Positions 33,063 through 43,556 of a stretch of DNA of 64,000 nucleotides are shown in pieces. This stretch comes from Massilia solisilvae (GTDB lineage: Bacteria > Pseudomonadota > Gammaproteobacteria > Burkholderiales > Burkholderiaceae_D), in the NCBI RefSeq assembly GCF_024753215.1, contig NZ_JANUGV010000002.1:62001-126000 (forward strand). Reading direction: 5' to 3'. How positions within the stretch are numbered: position 1 is the stretch's first letter; every line of letters starts with the position of its first letter. The notes beneath the pieces are model-generated. The model was given only the letters and a program-made list of their open reading frames with translations, ran no database searches and had not been told where the DNA came from. The position numbers and the translations under genes were made by a program.

Positions 33063-33374
33063 ATGTACGCGGTCATAAAAACCGGTGGCAAGCAATACAA
33101 AGTTGTCGCTGGCGAAAAACTCAAAGTAGAACAGATACCGGCAGACATTGGTTCCGAAATCACTATCGACCAGGTTCTCGCAGTGGGCGAGGGCGAGAGC
33201 ATCAAATTTGGTGCTCCGCTGGTGGAAGGTGCTTCGGTTCGCGTGACTGTGGTGTCGCACGGTCGTCACGACAAAGTGCGTATCTTCAAGATGCGTCGTC
33301 GTAAGCACTACCAAAAGCGTCAGGGCCATCGCCAGAACTACACCGAAATCCAAGTGGTAGCGATCAACGGCTAA
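33063..33374 (+). CDS. rplU: Ribosomal protein bL21
   Basis: A 103-aa protein beginning [20 protein letters not shown], with the conserved [16 protein letters not shown] basic stretch. 50S subunit component. First gene of the bL21-bL27-ObgE unit with its own strong promoter. An in-frame upstream extension has no family similarity. Confidence 0.98.
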   Translation: MYAVIKTGGKQYKVVAGEKLKVEQIPADIGSEITIDQVLAVGEGESIKFGAPLVEGASVRVTVVSHGRHDKVRIFKMRRRKHYQKRQGHRQNYTEIQVVAING

Positions 33375-33413
33375 TTGCCGCCGGTCCCCAAAGTCATTCA
33401 AAGGAGCATCTAA

Positions 33414-33686
33414 ATGGCACACAAAAAAGGCGGCGGTACTACTCGCAACGGCCGTGACTCAGAAAGCAAACGCCTTGGCGTGAAAGTCTACGGCGGCCAG
33501 GCAATCAACGCCGGCAGCATCATCGTGCGTCAGCGCGGCACCACCGTGCGTCCGGGCACCAACGTCGGCATGGGCAAGGATCACACCCTGTTCGCGCTGA
33601 CCGACGGCACCGTGAAATTCGTCAAGCAAGGCGTGGGCTCGAAGCAGTACGTCACCGTCGTTGCCAACGAAGCGGTAGCAGCGTAA
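33414..33686 (+). CDS. rpmA: Ribosomal protein bL27
   Basis: A 90-aa protein beginning [20 protein letters not shown], the exact family opening, with VRQRGT and GMGKDHTLF following. The N-terminal tail reaches the peptidyl-transferase centre. AAAGGAG ribosome binding site upstream, 39 bp after rplU. Confidence 0.98.
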   Translation: MAHKKGGGTTRNGRDSESKRLGVKVYGGQAINAGSIIVRQRGTTVRPGTNVGMGKDHTLFALTDGTVKFVKQGVGSKQYVTVVANEAVAA

Positions 33687-34901
<1,215 letters not shown>

Positions 34902-35312
34902 GTGGCGGCGGCGATCATCACCCGTTGGTCGCTGCGCAGCCAGCTTCTGAAGCTGGTTGCCACTGCAAGCTCGCTGGCCGCGCTCATGGCCATGCTCGAC
35001 CCTGACCGCGTCGCAGCGGCCATGGGCCTGTTCCTCGTTGGCGTGAACGGCTACAGCCAGTTCTACGCCATCTACGTCGGTATGCGACTGGCTACCGCGT
35101 ATCTCGCACTGCAGGCGTCCAAACCGGACGCCCCCTCGGTGCTCGGCGACGTTACCGCGTTGTTCCTCCTCGCTCAACCTGTCGGGCGCTTCGTCGCGGC
35201 TTTCGCGATCGGGCTGCCCACCGGGTTATTATTAGCCGTATGCGGAGTCGAACTGCTGGCGGGACTTTCCCTGTTGGCGTTGCGCCCGCGTGGGAAAGTG
35301 CCGTCTCCATGA
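34902..35312 (+). CDS. Small integral membrane protein (DUF4345-like)
   Basis: A 136-aa hydrophobic protein with about four spans ([22 protein letters not shown] central). It starts with GTG immediately after the obgE stop; an ATG at 34986 would remove the first helix. Its stop overlaps the proB ATG by four bases, so it is translated between obgE and proB. It resembles the DUF4345 group of small membrane proteins, but the match is by pattern only. Function unknown. Confidence 0.65.
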   Translation: MAAAIITRWSLRSQLLKLVATASSLAALMAMLDPDRVAAAMGLFLVGVNGYSQFYAIYVGMRLATAYLALQASKPDAPSVLGDVTALFLLAQPVGRFVAAFAIGLPTGLLLAVCGVELLAGLSLLALRPRGKVPSP

Positions 35313-36427
35313 AATCCGTCATCCAGCAATCGTCCCGTATCATCGTCAAGGTCGGTTCCTCGCTCGTCACCAACGAGGGCAGGGGCCTGGACCATTCCGC
35401 CATCGCGCGCTGGGCCGCGCAAATCGCCGCGCTGCGCGCACTGGGCAAGGAAGTCGTACTGGTCTCGTCCGGCGCCATCGCGGAGGGCATGCTGCGCCTG
35501 CAGTTCGGCGCGCGCCCGACCGACATCCACGAGCTGCAGGCCTGCGCCGCGGTGGGCCAGATGGGCCTTGCGCAGATCTACGAAACCAGCTTTCGCGCGC
35601 ACGACATCGGCACCGCGCAGGTGCTGCTTACGCACGCCGACCTGGCCGACCGCGAGCGCTACCTGAATGCGCGCTCCACGCTCACTACCTTGCTGCGGCT
35701 GGGCGTGGTCCCGATCATCAACGAGAACGACACCGTGGTTACGGACGAGATCAAGTTCGGCGACAACGACACGCTAGGCGCGCTGGTTGCCAACCTGATC
35801 GAGGCCGACGCGCTGGTGATCCTGACCGACCAGCGCGGCCTGTACTCAAGCGATCCGCGCAAGGACCCGAACGCCTTCCTGATCAAGGAGGCGCAGGCCG
35901 GCGACGAGTCGCTCGAAGCGATGGCCGGCGGCGCGGGCAGCAGCATCGGGCGCGGCGGCATGCTGACCAAGGTGCTGGCGGCCAAGCGCGCGGCGCGCTC
36001 AGGCGCCCATACCGTGATCGCGTGGGGGCGCGAGGAAGAGGTGCTGGTGCGGCTGGCCGGCGGGGAGGCGATCGGCACCCAGCTGACCGCGCCCACCGCA
36101 CGCCTGACCGCGCGCCGTCAGTGGATGATCGACCACCTGCACACCTCGGGCGAAGTGGTGCTGGACGCGGGTGCGGTGCAAAAGCTCACGCAGGAGGGCA
36201 AGTCCCTGCTGCCGATCGGCGTGATCGCGGTGCACGGCCAGTTCCGGCGCGGCGAGGTGATCACCTGCGTCGACGAGAACGGCAGGGCGGTAGCGCGCGG
36301 GCTCACCAACTACACCGGCAGCGAGGTGCGGCGCATCATGCGCCATGCGTCCAGCGAGATCGAGGCGATTCTCGGCTACGTGGAAGGGCCGGAGCTGATC
36401 CACCGCGACAATCTGGTTTTGTTATAA
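35309..36427 (+). CDS. proB: Glutamate 5-kinase
   Basis: A 372-aa enzyme catalysing the first step of proline synthesis. The amino acid kinase domain (1-270) contains [30 protein letters not shown] and [11 protein letters not shown]; a C-terminal PUA domain follows (about 280-368). The ATG at 35309 overlaps the previous gene's TGA; a longer frame upstream reads through that gene. Confidence 0.96.
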   Translation: MKSVIQQSSRIIVKVGSSLVTNEGRGLDHSAIARWAAQIAALRALGKEVVLVSSGAIAEGMLRLQFGARPTDIHELQACAAVGQMGLAQIYETSFRAHDIGTAQVLLTHADLADRERYLNARSTLTTLLRLGVVPIINENDTVVTDEIKFGDNDTLGALVANLIEADALVILTDQRGLYSSDPRKDPNAFLIKEAQAGDESLEAMAGGAGSSIGRGGMLTKVLAAKRAARSGAHTVIAWGREEEVLVRLAGGEAIGTQLTAPTARLTARRQWMIDHLHTSGEVVLDAGAVQKLTQEGKSLLPIGVIAVHGQFRRGEVITCVDENGRAVARGLTNYTGSEVRRIMRHASSEIEAILGYVEGPELIHRDNLVLL

Positions 36428-36539
36428 ACCGTTTAGCTGGTTTCCGTCGAAAGTTCCCCGCGGGCTTGTGCGCCCTGTCGAACCGTGCGCGGTGGATGGC
36501 GATATACTGGGTCCATCAACTTCACGATTGGGGTGCGAC

Positions 36540-36992
36540 ATGAACGAGCCCGGCGATCGGATCGCAAATCTGGAGGCTGCTGAGGCAAAGACGGCAGAGC
36601 GGTTGCTGACGCTGGAACGCGACGCGGGTGTCTTGAAAGCCAGCGGTGCGACAAAAGCGGACATTGCTGAAGCAAAGACCGAAATTCTCGTTAAGGTCGT
36701 TGAAACGGAAAGCAAGCTGAGGACCGAGATCCTCCAGGCAGAAAGCAAGCTGAGGACCGAGATCCTCCAGGCAGAAGGCAAGCTGAGGACCGAGGTCGTC
36801 CGGGCAGAAGGCAAGCTGAGCAATGAGATCGTTCAGGCTGAGGCGAAGCTGAGTGTGCAGATTGACGGGGTGGCAAACCGGCTGCGGGTAGAGGTCGCCG
36901 AAGCGAAGAGCAGCCTGCTCATGTGGGTCGTGACCGCAATCTTCCTCGCACAACTGCTGCCAACGCTATTGAAGCAGCTCGGCGTCGGCTAG
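36540..36992 (+). CDS. Coiled-coil protein with C-terminal membrane anchor (DUF1640-like)
   Basis: A 150-aa protein. Residues about 1-120 form a long coiled coil; residues about 57-110 are 11-residue repeats on the pattern AExKLRTEIxQ. At DNA level a 33-base unit is present as two exact tandem copies (36708-36740, 36741-36773) and one diverged copy (36774-36806). A single span near residues 126-143 ends the protein. It resembles DUF1640/CCDC90-like proteins; function unknown. Single gene between proB and a convergent GNAT. Confidence 0.75.
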   Translation: MNEPGDRIANLEAAEAKTAERLLTLERDAGVLKASGATKADIAEAKTEILVKVVETESKLRTEILQAESKLRTEILQAEGKLRTEVVRAEGKLSNEIVQAEAKLSVQIDGVANRLRVEVAEAKSSLLMWVVTAIFLAQLLPTLLKQLGVG

Positions 36993-36993
36993 G

Positions 36994-37506
36994 TTACTCG
37001 TCCAGCCGCAGCACCATGTGCTCTTCGTCGTAGAAGCGGTCCCCCACGCGCATCGCGCGCGGCTCGACGCCGAAGGACTGGAAGCCGAGTGAGCGATACA
37101 AGGCCCGCGCCGCCGGGTTCTCGGTGGCGACGGCGAGCTGGATCTGCAACAAGCCTTCATCGCGCGCGTGGGTGACCAGGCGCTGCATCACTTTCTTCCC
37201 GATGCCTTCGCAGCGCCGCTGCGGATCGACCGCAACGCCCCACACTGTGCCGCGGTGCGCAATCTGTTCAAGCTTTTCGCGCCGCAGGCCAGCGATGCCC
37301 ACCAGCCGGCCGCCATCGAAGGCGCCAAACACGATCTGATGCGGGCCGGGCTCGATGCGCGACTGCACCTGCTCGGCGGTCAGCGCTTCCTCTTCGGCAC
37401 GGGTAGGCCACAGCGCGAACGGCGCGCTGTCGATGGCCTTGATGCGTAAAGCTTTGAATTGAGCCCAGTTTTCCCTGCCCAGCGTGCAAATCCCCAGTGC
37501 GCCCAT
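36994..37506 (-). CDS. GNAT family N-acetyltransferase
   Basis: A 170-aa GCN5-related acetyltransferase. Core motif A reads WGVAVDPQRRCEGIGKKVMQRL (acetyl-CoA pyrophosphate loop, R-x-x-G-I-G-K form), followed by motif B NPAARALYRSLGF. The ATG at 37504-37506 is used; the longer frame upstream is antisense-like. Substrate unknown. Convergent with the coiled-coil gene, with one base between them. Confidence 0.85.
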   Translation of the reverse strand: MGALGICTLGRENWAQFKALRIKAIDSAPFALWPTRAEEEALTAEQVQSRIEPGPHQIVFGAFDGGRLVGIAGLRREKLEQIAHRGTVWGVAVDPQRRCEGIGKKVMQRLVTHARDEGLLQIQLAVATENPAARALYRSLGFQSFGVEPRAMRVGDRFYDEEHMVLRLDE

Positions 37507-37591
37507 CGGTGTCGTCTTTCCGTAGAAATAGCGGCCAATGTTTCTGATCGTACATGAACCCGGCAGGCTGCGCCAGAGGCCGGCAGGCGGC

Positions 37592-38257
37592 TCAGGCTTG
37601 CGTGTCAGGCACCAATCCCGGTGGCGGCGGGGTTTTTTGTTTGTACTCGCACAGGTCGGCGATGAGACAGTTCCAGCACTTGGGCTTGCGCGCGACACAG
37701 GTGTAGCGGCCATGCAAAATCAGCCAGTGGTGGGCGTCGTGCAGGAACTCCTTGGGCACGACCTTGAGCAGCTTTTGCTCGACCTCGTCCACGTCCTTGC
37801 CGGGCGCGATCCTGGTGCGATTGGAAACCCGGAAGATGTGCGTGTCCACGGCAATGGTCGGGTCGCCAAACGCCGTGTTGAGCACCACGTTGGCGGTCTT
37901 GCGACCAACGCCGGGCAGCGACTCGAGCGCCTCGCGCGAGTGCGGCACCTGGCCGCCGTACTGGTCCACCAGGATCTGGCAGGTGGCGATGACGTTCTTC
38001 GCTTTGTTGTTGTACAGCCCGATGGTCGAGATGTAGCTCTTCAGTTCGTCCAGCCCCAGGTCGAGGATCTGCTGCGGCGTATTTGCCACCGCGTACAGCC
38101 GGCGCGTGGCCTTGTTCACGCCCACGTCGGTGGACTGGGCGGACAGCAGCACCGCGATCAGGAGCTCGAACGGCGTCGTGTATTCCAGCTCGGTGGTCGG
38201 CTTGGGGTTGGCTTCGCGGAAGCGGCGGAAGATCTCGAGGCGCTTGGCTGGGTTCAT
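37592..38257 (-). CDS. nth: Endonuclease III
   Basis: A 221-aa base-excision repair glycosylase/AP lyase. Helix-hairpin-helix LPGVGRKTANVVL carries the catalytic lysine, AVDTHIFRV the catalytic aspartate, and the C-terminus has the [4Fe-4S] spacing C-x6-C-x2-C-x5-C. It follows rsxB on the same strand, an arrangement shared with many proteobacteria. Confidence 0.96.
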   Translation of the reverse strand: MNPAKRLEIFRRFREANPKPTTELEYTTPFELLIAVLLSAQSTDVGVNKATRRLYAVANTPQQILDLGLDELKSYISTIGLYNNKAKNVIATCQILVDQYGGQVPHSREALESLPGVGRKTANVVLNTAFGDPTIAVDTHIFRVSNRTRIAPGKDVDEVEQKLLKVVPKEFLHDAHHWLILHGRYTCVARKPKCWNCLIADLCEYKQKTPPPPGLVPDTQA

Positions 38258-38279
38258 CGGCTTTGTCGTGGTGCGAAGA

Positions 38280-38969
38280 TCAGTCTTTTTTCTCGGACGG
38301 CGGCGCATTTCCGGCGGCACGCAGCCGCGCGCGTTCCATGGCGGCGGCGATGATCGCGCGCTTGCGCTCCTTTTCCGCCAGTTCCTCTGCCGTGTTGGTC
38401 GGCTCGGCCGTCACCGCGCGCATCTTCTCGATCGCCTTCGCGGCCAGGCGGGCATCGTTCTCCTCGCGCTCGCGCTGCAGCCGCGCGTTGCGGAAATCGT
38501 GGCGGGCGCGCGCGGCGTCGGCCTGTTCCTGCGTCCACGCGGCCCAGCCGGTCAGTTCACCCGTCACCGGGATCATGCTGATGCAGTCCACCGGGCAGGG
38601 CGCCACGCACAGGTCGCAGCCGGTGCACAGGCTCGGCAAAATCGTGTGCATCTGCTTGGCCGCGCCAATGATCGCGTCCACCGGACAGGCCTGGATGCAC
38701 AGCGTGCAGCCGATGCACAGCGACTCGTCGATGAAGGCGACAGGACGCGCTCGTTCGACGCCGTTGGCGGGGTTGATCGGGATTACCGGACGGCCCGTGA
38801 GCGCCGACAGCCGCCGCACCCCTTCGATACCGCCGGGCGGGCACTGGTTGATCGGGGCGTCGCCGCGCGCGATGGCCTCCGCGTACGGACGGCAGGCCGG
38901 ATAGCCGCATTTGGTGCACTGGGTTTGCGGCAGCAGGTCTTCGATCTGGTCGGCGAGAGTCTTGGTCAC
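38280..38969 (-). CDS. rsxB: Electron transport protein RsxB/RnfB family
   Basis: A 229-aa iron-sulfur protein. N-terminal 4Fe-4S domain ([16 protein letters not shown]...QCPPGG), then two ferredoxin-type motifs ([28 protein letters not shown]), then a charged helical tail of about 80 residues. The membrane span present in E. coli RsxB is absent here, as in other betaproteobacterial versions. Rnf/Rsx partners are not nearby; linkage to nth is conserved. Confidence 0.9.
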   Translation of the reverse strand: MTKTLADQIEDLLPQTQCTKCGYPACRPYAEAIARGDAPINQCPPGGIEGVRRLSALTGRPVIPINPANGVERARPVAFIDESLCIGCTLCIQACPVDAIIGAAKQMHTILPSLCTGCDLCVAPCPVDCISMIPVTGELTGWAAWTQEQADAARARHDFRNARLQREREENDARLAAKAIEKMRAVTAEPTNTAEELAEKERKRAIIAAAMERARLRAAGNAPPSEKKD

Positions 38970-39130
38970 GATGGTCGGCGATGCGGTAAAGCAGTCATTA
39001 TATTAGACGTGCAAGCTGCTGGCCCGCGGCAGCGCCTTTCTGAAGGTAAGTGTCCCATCGAACAGAGGTAGTTGTTGAACGGTGGTCTACTCGAAGCCTG
39101 AATGACGCTTGCCGATGAAGGGAGGACAGC

Positions 39131-39622
39131 ATGAGCAAGAAAATTTTCGTGCCGGCGCTGGTCGCCGCAATGCTTTCAAGCAGTGTTTCGGTCATGGCGC
39201 AGGAGCGCGGCTATCACAACGAGCGCGACAACAGCTGGCAGCAGCGCGACGAGCGCTACCAGCGCAATGATGAGCGCTACGAGCGCAACGACCAGCGCTA
39301 CCAGCGCGACGACGATCGCGACCGGCGCGACGCGCGCATGCGAGGCGATCGCCGCGATGAGCGCCACGACGGCGCGCGCGGCGGGTGGGGCCGGACAGAA
39401 AGCTTCAGTTCAGGGTACGACGGCTACGGGCCGGACCACGACCTGCACCGTGGCGAGCGGCTGCCGAGCCGTTATCGCACCCACCAGTACGTCGTGGACA
39501 ACTGGCGCGCGCATCACCTCACGCCGCCGCCGCGCGGACATCGGTGGGTGCAGGTTGGCGCCGACTACGTGCTGGTCGCCGCGGCGACCGGGCTGATCGT
39601 GTCGGCGGTCAGCGGACAGTAA
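39131..39622 (+). CDS. RcnB family periplasmic protein
   Basis: A 163-aa protein with a signal peptide cleaved near residue 23. A highly charged Arg/Asp/Tyr/Gln region follows, made of near-7-residue repeats (QRDERY, QRNDERY, ERNDQRY, QRDDDRD). The C-terminal RcnB domain carries RTHQYVVDNWRAHHLTPPPRGHRWVQVGADYVLVA. RcnB proteins are periplasmic and affect nickel/cobalt handling; that role is not tested here. GGAGGAC ribosome binding site at 39120. Confidence 0.88.
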   Translation: MSKKIFVPALVAAMLSSSVSVMAQERGYHNERDNSWQQRDERYQRNDERYERNDQRYQRDDDRDRRDARMRGDRRDERHDGARGGWGRTESFSSGYDGYGPDHDLHRGERLPSRYRTHQYVVDNWRAHHLTPPPRGHRWVQVGADYVLVAAATGLIVSAVSGQ

Positions 39623-39786
39623 AAGCAAGGGCCCGGAGCACCAGCGGGCCCGCCCGGGCCAGTGTCGTCAGTTGACAGCCGGCTTGTCAGCGGCAGCGGT
39701 GTCGGGGCCGTGTTCGCTCGGCACCAGAGATGCCAGTGTGCGTTACCCGGTCCCCCGGCTATTGCCCATGATTAACATTTGAGGCG

Positions 39787-39815
39787 AAAAAAATGCCGCA
39801 GGAAGCTGCGGCATT
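39787..39815 (-). terminator. Terminator of phaZ
   Basis: AATGCCGCA and TGCGGCATT arms around GGAAGC, followed on the minus strand by TTTTTTCGCC. It lies 20 bp after the phaZ stop. Confidence 0.88.
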
Positions 39816-39835
39816 GTGCGGTCCCGCGTTGCGGA

Positions 39836-41071
39836 TCAGGAGTACTTCTTGATGAACTCGCCAATCTTGGGCGCCACCTGTTCGCGCCAGCGGCGGCCCG
39901 AGAAGATGCCGTAGTGGCCGCACTTGGGCGCGACGAAGTCGTACTGCATGTCGGCCGGAATACCGGTGCACAGCTCGTGCGCGGCCTGGGTCTGGCCGGC
40001 GCCGGAGATGTCGTCCAGCTCGCCCTCGACGGTGAACAGCGCGACCGTCTTGATGTCCTGCGGGCGCACCAGCTGGCCGCCCACTTTCCACGTGCCCTTG
40101 GGCAAGCGGTGCTCCTGGAACACGGTCTTGATGGTGTCCAGGTAGTATTCGGCCGGCATGTCCAGCACCGCGTTGTACTCGTCGTAGAACTGGCGGTGGC
40201 TTTCGGCCGAGCTGTCGTCGCCGCGGATCAGGTGCTGATAGAACTCGCGATGGCTCTGCGCGTGGCGGCCCGGGTTCATCGCGATGAAGCCGGCGTGCTG
40301 CAGGAAGCCCGGGTACACCTTGCGGCCAAAGCCCGGGTAGTTGCCCGGCACCGAGTAGATCACCGTGTTCTCGAACCACGAGAACGGTTTTTCCACGGCC
40401 AGGTCGTTGACGGCGGTGGGTGACTTGCGCGGGTCGATCGGGCCGCCCATCATGGTCATGGTTTTGGGCAGCTTGGGGTCGTTGTTGGTTGCCATTAGCG
40501 AGATGGCGGCCAGCACCGGCACCGTCGGCTGACAGACCGAGATGACGTGCAGGTTCGGCGCCAGCAGGCGCATGAAGTCTTGCACGTAGTAGATGTAATC
40601 GTCCAGGTGGAACGGCCCCTCGGACAGCGGCACCATGCGCGCATCGGTCCAGTCGGTGATGTACACGTCGTGGTCGGGCAGCAGGCCGCGCACCGTGTCA
40701 CGCAGCAGCGTGGCGTGGTGGCCCGACAGCGGGGCGACCAGCAGCACCTTGGGCTGCTTGAGCGCTTCGATCTTGCGGTCGTTCAGGTCTTTCTTGAAAT
40801 GCAATAGCTTGCAGAACGGCTTGGTGACAACGGTCCGCTCCATGATGCCGACCTTTTCACCATTGACCAGGGTCGAGTCGATGCCGAACGCGGGCTTGGT
40901 GTACTCCTTGCCGAGCCGGTACATCAGTTCGTAGCCGGCGGCGATCCTTTGGGAGAACGGCGTGTGCGCGAAAGGCGAGACCGGGTGCGAAAAAAGTTTC
41001 GACGAGGCATCGGCCCAGTGCATCAACGGCGTCAGGAAGGAGCGTTGCATCTCGTGCAGTTGGTAAAGCAT
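39836..41071 (-). CDS. phaZ: Intracellular polyhydroxyalkanoate depolymerase
   Basis: A 411-aa intracellular PHB depolymerase of the PhaZ1/i-type: MLYQLHEMQRSFLTPLM opening, VSVCQPTVPVLAAI with the cysteine nucleophile (about residue 180) in a lipase-box-like position, and C-terminal VEGELDDISGAGQT and APKCGHYGIFSG with the other triad members. It mobilises stored PHB. A second PHA protein is encoded at 45229. Monocistronic, ended by a clear hairpin. Confidence 0.94.
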   Translation of the reverse strand: MLYQLHEMQRSFLTPLMHWADASSKLFSHPVSPFAHTPFSQRIAAGYELMYRLGKEYTKPAFGIDSTLVNGEKVGIMERTVVTKPFCKLLHFKKDLNDRKIEALKQPKVLLVAPLSGHHATLLRDTVRGLLPDHDVYITDWTDARMVPLSEGPFHLDDYIYYVQDFMRLLAPNLHVISVCQPTVPVLAAISLMATNNDPKLPKTMTMMGGPIDPRKSPTAVNDLAVEKPFSWFENTVIYSVPGNYPGFGRKVYPGFLQHAGFIAMNPGRHAQSHREFYQHLIRGDDSSAESHRQFYDEYNAVLDMPAEYYLDTIKTVFQEHRLPKGTWKVGGQLVRPQDIKTVALFTVEGELDDISGAGQTQAAHELCTGIPADMQYDFVAPKCGHYGIFSGRRWREQVAPKIGEFIKKYS

Positions 41072-41256
41072 AAAAAATCCTTCATGTGGTACTGCGCGCG
41101 TCGCAGCGTTTGCGCAACTAATCTAGATCAATTATAGGTTATTTGCCTTGACGTTGGGAAAGAGCCTCCGGCAGCCCACGGGAAACGACCGATGCTTCGT
41201 TACACCTGTTGTATCACTTTTGGCATGGCGCCGTTGGTGCTCTGCTCCACACATGG

Positions 41257-41316
41257 AAGAAAATGCCCCGGTTGGCCGGGCAGCGTGGCGCGCGGGTTAC
41301 GGAACGGCTGAGTCGG
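41257..41316. repeat. Diverged copy of the ferredoxin-reductase gene 3' end and terminator
   Basis: This 60-bp stretch matches 41367-41426 at most positions (AAATGCCCCG, GTGGCG, TTACGGAACGGCT, AGTCG shared). The partner includes the true stop codon and terminator of the reductase. The rest of the 347-bp gap 41072-41418 holds the phaZ upstream region and no other gene. Confidence 0.65.
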
Positions 41317-41368
41317 CGGCAGCATCGTGCGTGCGCACCGGCATGTTTGCTAATCGGGTCGCAGAAAA

Positions 41369-41395
41369 GAAAATGCCCCGCGGTGCGGGGCATTG
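41369..41395 (-). terminator. Terminator of the ferredoxin-reductase gene
   Basis: AATGCCCCG and CGGGGCATT arms around CGGTG, followed on the minus strand by TTCTTTTCT. It lies 23 bp past the reductase stop. Confidence 0.85.
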
Positions 41396-41418
41396 TGGCG
41401 TACAGCTTACGGAACGGC

Positions 41419-42516
41419 TTAGTCGAACACCGGCGTCTCGACACCGAGGATCTTGTGCAGCTTCGGCGAGGTCGTCGTGTACTGCATGTGGATCTTCTTG
41501 TCCGGGAAGATGTACGGCGCCGCGCCGAACGCCGCCAGCGCGGCTTCGTGGAAGCCCGACAGGATCAGCTTCTTCTTGCCCGGGTAGGTGTTGATGTCAC
41601 CCACGGCGAAGATGCCCGGCACGTTGGTCTCGAACTTTTCGGTGTCCATGACCTTGAGCTGGCGGCGCTCGATGTCCAGGCCCCACTCGGCGATCGGGCC
41701 GAGCTTGGGCGACAGACCAAAGAACACCAGCAGCATGTCCAGCGGCACGCGGCGGGTGACGCCGTCGGCGCCCGTGACCTTCACTTCGGTCAGCTTGCCG
41801 TCCTTCTCGTCAAAGCCGGTTACCTGGCCGGTGATCAGCTGCATTTCGTATTCGTCGCACAGGGCCTTCATCTTGGCCACCGATGCCGGCGCTGCGCGGA
41901 AGTCGTCGCGGCGGTGCACCAGCACGACCGACTCGGCCTTGCCGACGAAGTTCAGGGTCCAGTCCAGGGCCGAGTCGCCGCCGCCGCAGATGACCAGGTT
42001 CTTGCCTTCGAACAGTGCCGGGTCCTTGACGCGGTAGAACAGCTGGCTGCCTTCGAATTTCTCGATGCCGTCCACCTTGATCGTGCGCGCCTGGAACGAG
42101 CCGACGCCGGCGGCGATGAAGATGGTCTTGGTGATGAAGCGGGTGCCGATCGAGGTCTCGACGTTGAAGCGGCCGTCTTCGCGGCGCTGCACGACGGTCA
42201 CTTCCTGACCCAGGTGGAAGGTCGGCGAGAACGGTTCGATCTGCTTGAGCAGGTTGTCGGTCAGTTCCTGGCCGGTGCACACCGGCACGGCCGGGATGTC
42301 GTAGATCGGCTTGTCCGGGTACAGCTCGACGCACTGGCCGCCGACCGCCGGCAGGGAATCGATCACGTGGGCCTTGATTTCGAGAAGGCCGAGTTCGAAC
42401 ACCTGGAACAGGCCGACCGGGCCGGCGCCAATGATCACGGCATCGGCGTCGATGGCGCCCGCGAACGAACTGTTGGGAGCGATGCTGCCCGCATCGTGGG
42501 TGGCACTGATAGTCAT
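41419..42516 (-). CDS. Ferredoxin--NADP+ reductase (thioredoxin-reductase-like type)
   Basis: A 365-aa flavoprotein with [14 protein letters not shown] (about residues 28-41), [19 protein letters not shown], a second dinucleotide motif [12 protein letters not shown] and [10 protein letters not shown]. The CxxC of thioredoxin reductase is absent, which places it with the FNR/YumC type. The ATG at 42514-42516 is the first in frame with similarity. It follows fdxA by 112 bp on the same strand, so the two are a likely electron-transfer pair. Confidence 0.92.
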   Translation of the reverse strand: MTISATHDAGSIAPNSSFAGAIDADAVIIGAGPVGLFQVFELGLLEIKAHVIDSLPAVGGQCVELYPDKPIYDIPAVPVCTGQELTDNLLKQIEPFSPTFHLGQEVTVVQRREDGRFNVETSIGTRFITKTIFIAAGVGSFQARTIKVDGIEKFEGSQLFYRVKDPALFEGKNLVICGGGDSALDWTLNFVGKAESVVLVHRRDDFRAAPASVAKMKALCDEYEMQLITGQVTGFDEKDGKLTEVKVTGADGVTRRVPLDMLLVFFGLSPKLGPIAEWGLDIERRQLKVMDTEKFETNVPGIFAVGDINTYPGKKKLILSGFHEAALAAFGAAPYIFPDKKIHMQYTTTSPKLHKILGVETPVFD

Positions 42517-42628
42517 GCTCTTACTTCCTGTTGATTTTGAAATGGATGCGCTGCGCTGGCCGCGCGGCGGCGCCAGGGCGCGCGCACGGGCGCGGCTGCG
42601 GCAGGCAGCCGGCACCCGGTGGCAAAGG

Positions 42629-42952
42629 TCAGCGCTTGAGCTGGTCGAGCTTGTTCTTGACGTCTTTCCACTCTTCCGCGTCGGGCAGGGCCGCCTTGGT
42701 TTTGGTGATCGACGGCCACGCGCGCGCCAGTTCAACGTTCAGCTTGATGAATTGCTGCTGGTCCGACGGCACGTCTTCCTCGGCAAAGATGGCGTTCACC
42801 GGGCATTCGGCAACGCACACGGCGCAATCGATGCACTCGTCCGGGTCAATTGCGAGGAAATTGGGGCCTTCCCGGAAACAATCTACCGGGCATACATCGA
42901 CGCAGTCAGTGTAACGGCAGCGGATGCACGATTCGGTGACAACGTGGGTCAT
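42629..42952 (-). CDS. fdxA: Seven-iron ferredoxin FdxA
   Basis: A 107-aa ferredoxin with a [3Fe-4S] region ([17 protein letters not shown]) and a [4Fe-4S] region ([16 protein letters not shown]). The C-terminal helix (residues 75-107) is the usual extension of this family. The ATG at 42950-42952 opens [12 protein letters not shown], the family consensus start. Upstream partner of the reductase at 41419. Confidence 0.95.
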   Translation of the reverse strand: MTHVVTESCIRCRYTDCVDVCPVDCFREGPNFLAIDPDECIDCAVCVAECPVNAIFAEEDVPSDQQQFIKLNVELARAWPSITKTKAALPDAEEWKDVKNKLDQLKR

Positions 42953-43186
42953 AACAGTCCTATCTGAGGTGAGGTGCCGCGGGCGTCTTGAAGACCAGGC
43001 TGGCCCGCCGATCAATCTATGGCAAAGCACTGTATTTTAGGGCAATTCGACCGTTCTCACAAATCAGTCTTATACACAATCCACATAAGCAAATGTGATG
43101 ATCTTTGATTTATTGATGGCGAAATATCAGTTTTTTTGCGTGATTTCCTTGATGTGGATTCGCGTTTTCGAAAAATTAACCAGGGG

Positions 43187-43220
43187 CGTAGGGTGGGCAG
43201 GTTTCCTGCCCACGCGTTCA
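43187..43220 (-). repeat. Dispersed palindromic repeat, family 1 (inverted copy)
   Basis: CGTAGGGTGGGCAGG, loop TTTC, CCTGCCCACGCGTTCA. Forms a facing pair with the plus-oriented copy at 43238-43271, in opposite order to the 1816/1869 pair. AT-rich DNA without ORFs lies between this and fdxA. Confidence 0.85.
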
Positions 43221-43237
43221 GGCAGCGCGCGCCAAGT

Positions 43238-43271
43238 TGGACGCGTGGGCAGGAGAACCTGCCCACCCTAC
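43238..43271 (+). repeat. Dispersed palindromic repeat, family 1
   Basis: TGGACGCGTGGGCAGGAGAA then CCTGCCCACCCTAC. The leading TGAAC is changed to TGGAC. It ends four bases before the emfourin stop codon on the opposite strand. Confidence 0.85.
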
Positions 43272-43274
43272 CTG

Positions 43275-43556
43275 TCAAACGGTATTGCGCAGGTGCTCGA
43301 GCAGGCTTTGCCACCCCGGCCCGCCCGAGGCGCCGTCCTCCCATACCGTGACCGTGCGCTGGCGCGGCCCGTCGTCCACCGTGATTTCCCAGCGCCGGAT
43401 GTCGGCCCCGGCCCCGCAAGCCGGTTCGGCGCCGAAAAAATCGATCCGGTGCAGCAGGTCCTCGACCGATTTGCCATTGGCGCTGCGGTCGGTGTCCAGT
43501 TCGTAGCTGTCGGTGCGGCCGGCGATGCCGCCGCAGGCTTTGGCGCGGATCTTCAT
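43275..43556 (-). CDS. Emfourin-like metalloprotease inhibitor
   Basis: A 93-aa protein. The pattern MKIRAKACGGIAGRT...YELDT and the closing PGWQSLLEHLRNTV match emfourin, the known inhibitor of protealysin-like M4 peptidases. It has no signal peptide. Its ATG overlaps the stop of the metallopeptidase gene by four bases, so the pair is translated together. Inhibition of the neighbouring peptidase is the natural inference. Confidence 0.82.
   Translation of the reverse strand: MKIRAKACGGIAGRTDSYELDTDRSANGKSVEDLLHRIDFFGAEPACGAGADIRRWEITVDDGPRQRTVTVWEDGASGGPGWQSLLEHLRNTV

Noticed and set aside
39223-39330. Short tandem repeats that could look like a CRISPR or VNTR
   Set aside because: They are imperfect, lie in frame inside the RcnB-like gene and encode a charged repeat; no spacer structure.
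39623-39780. GGGCCC-rich inverted repeat after the RcnB-like gene as a terminator
   Set aside because: GC pairing is present but no T tract follows on either strand.
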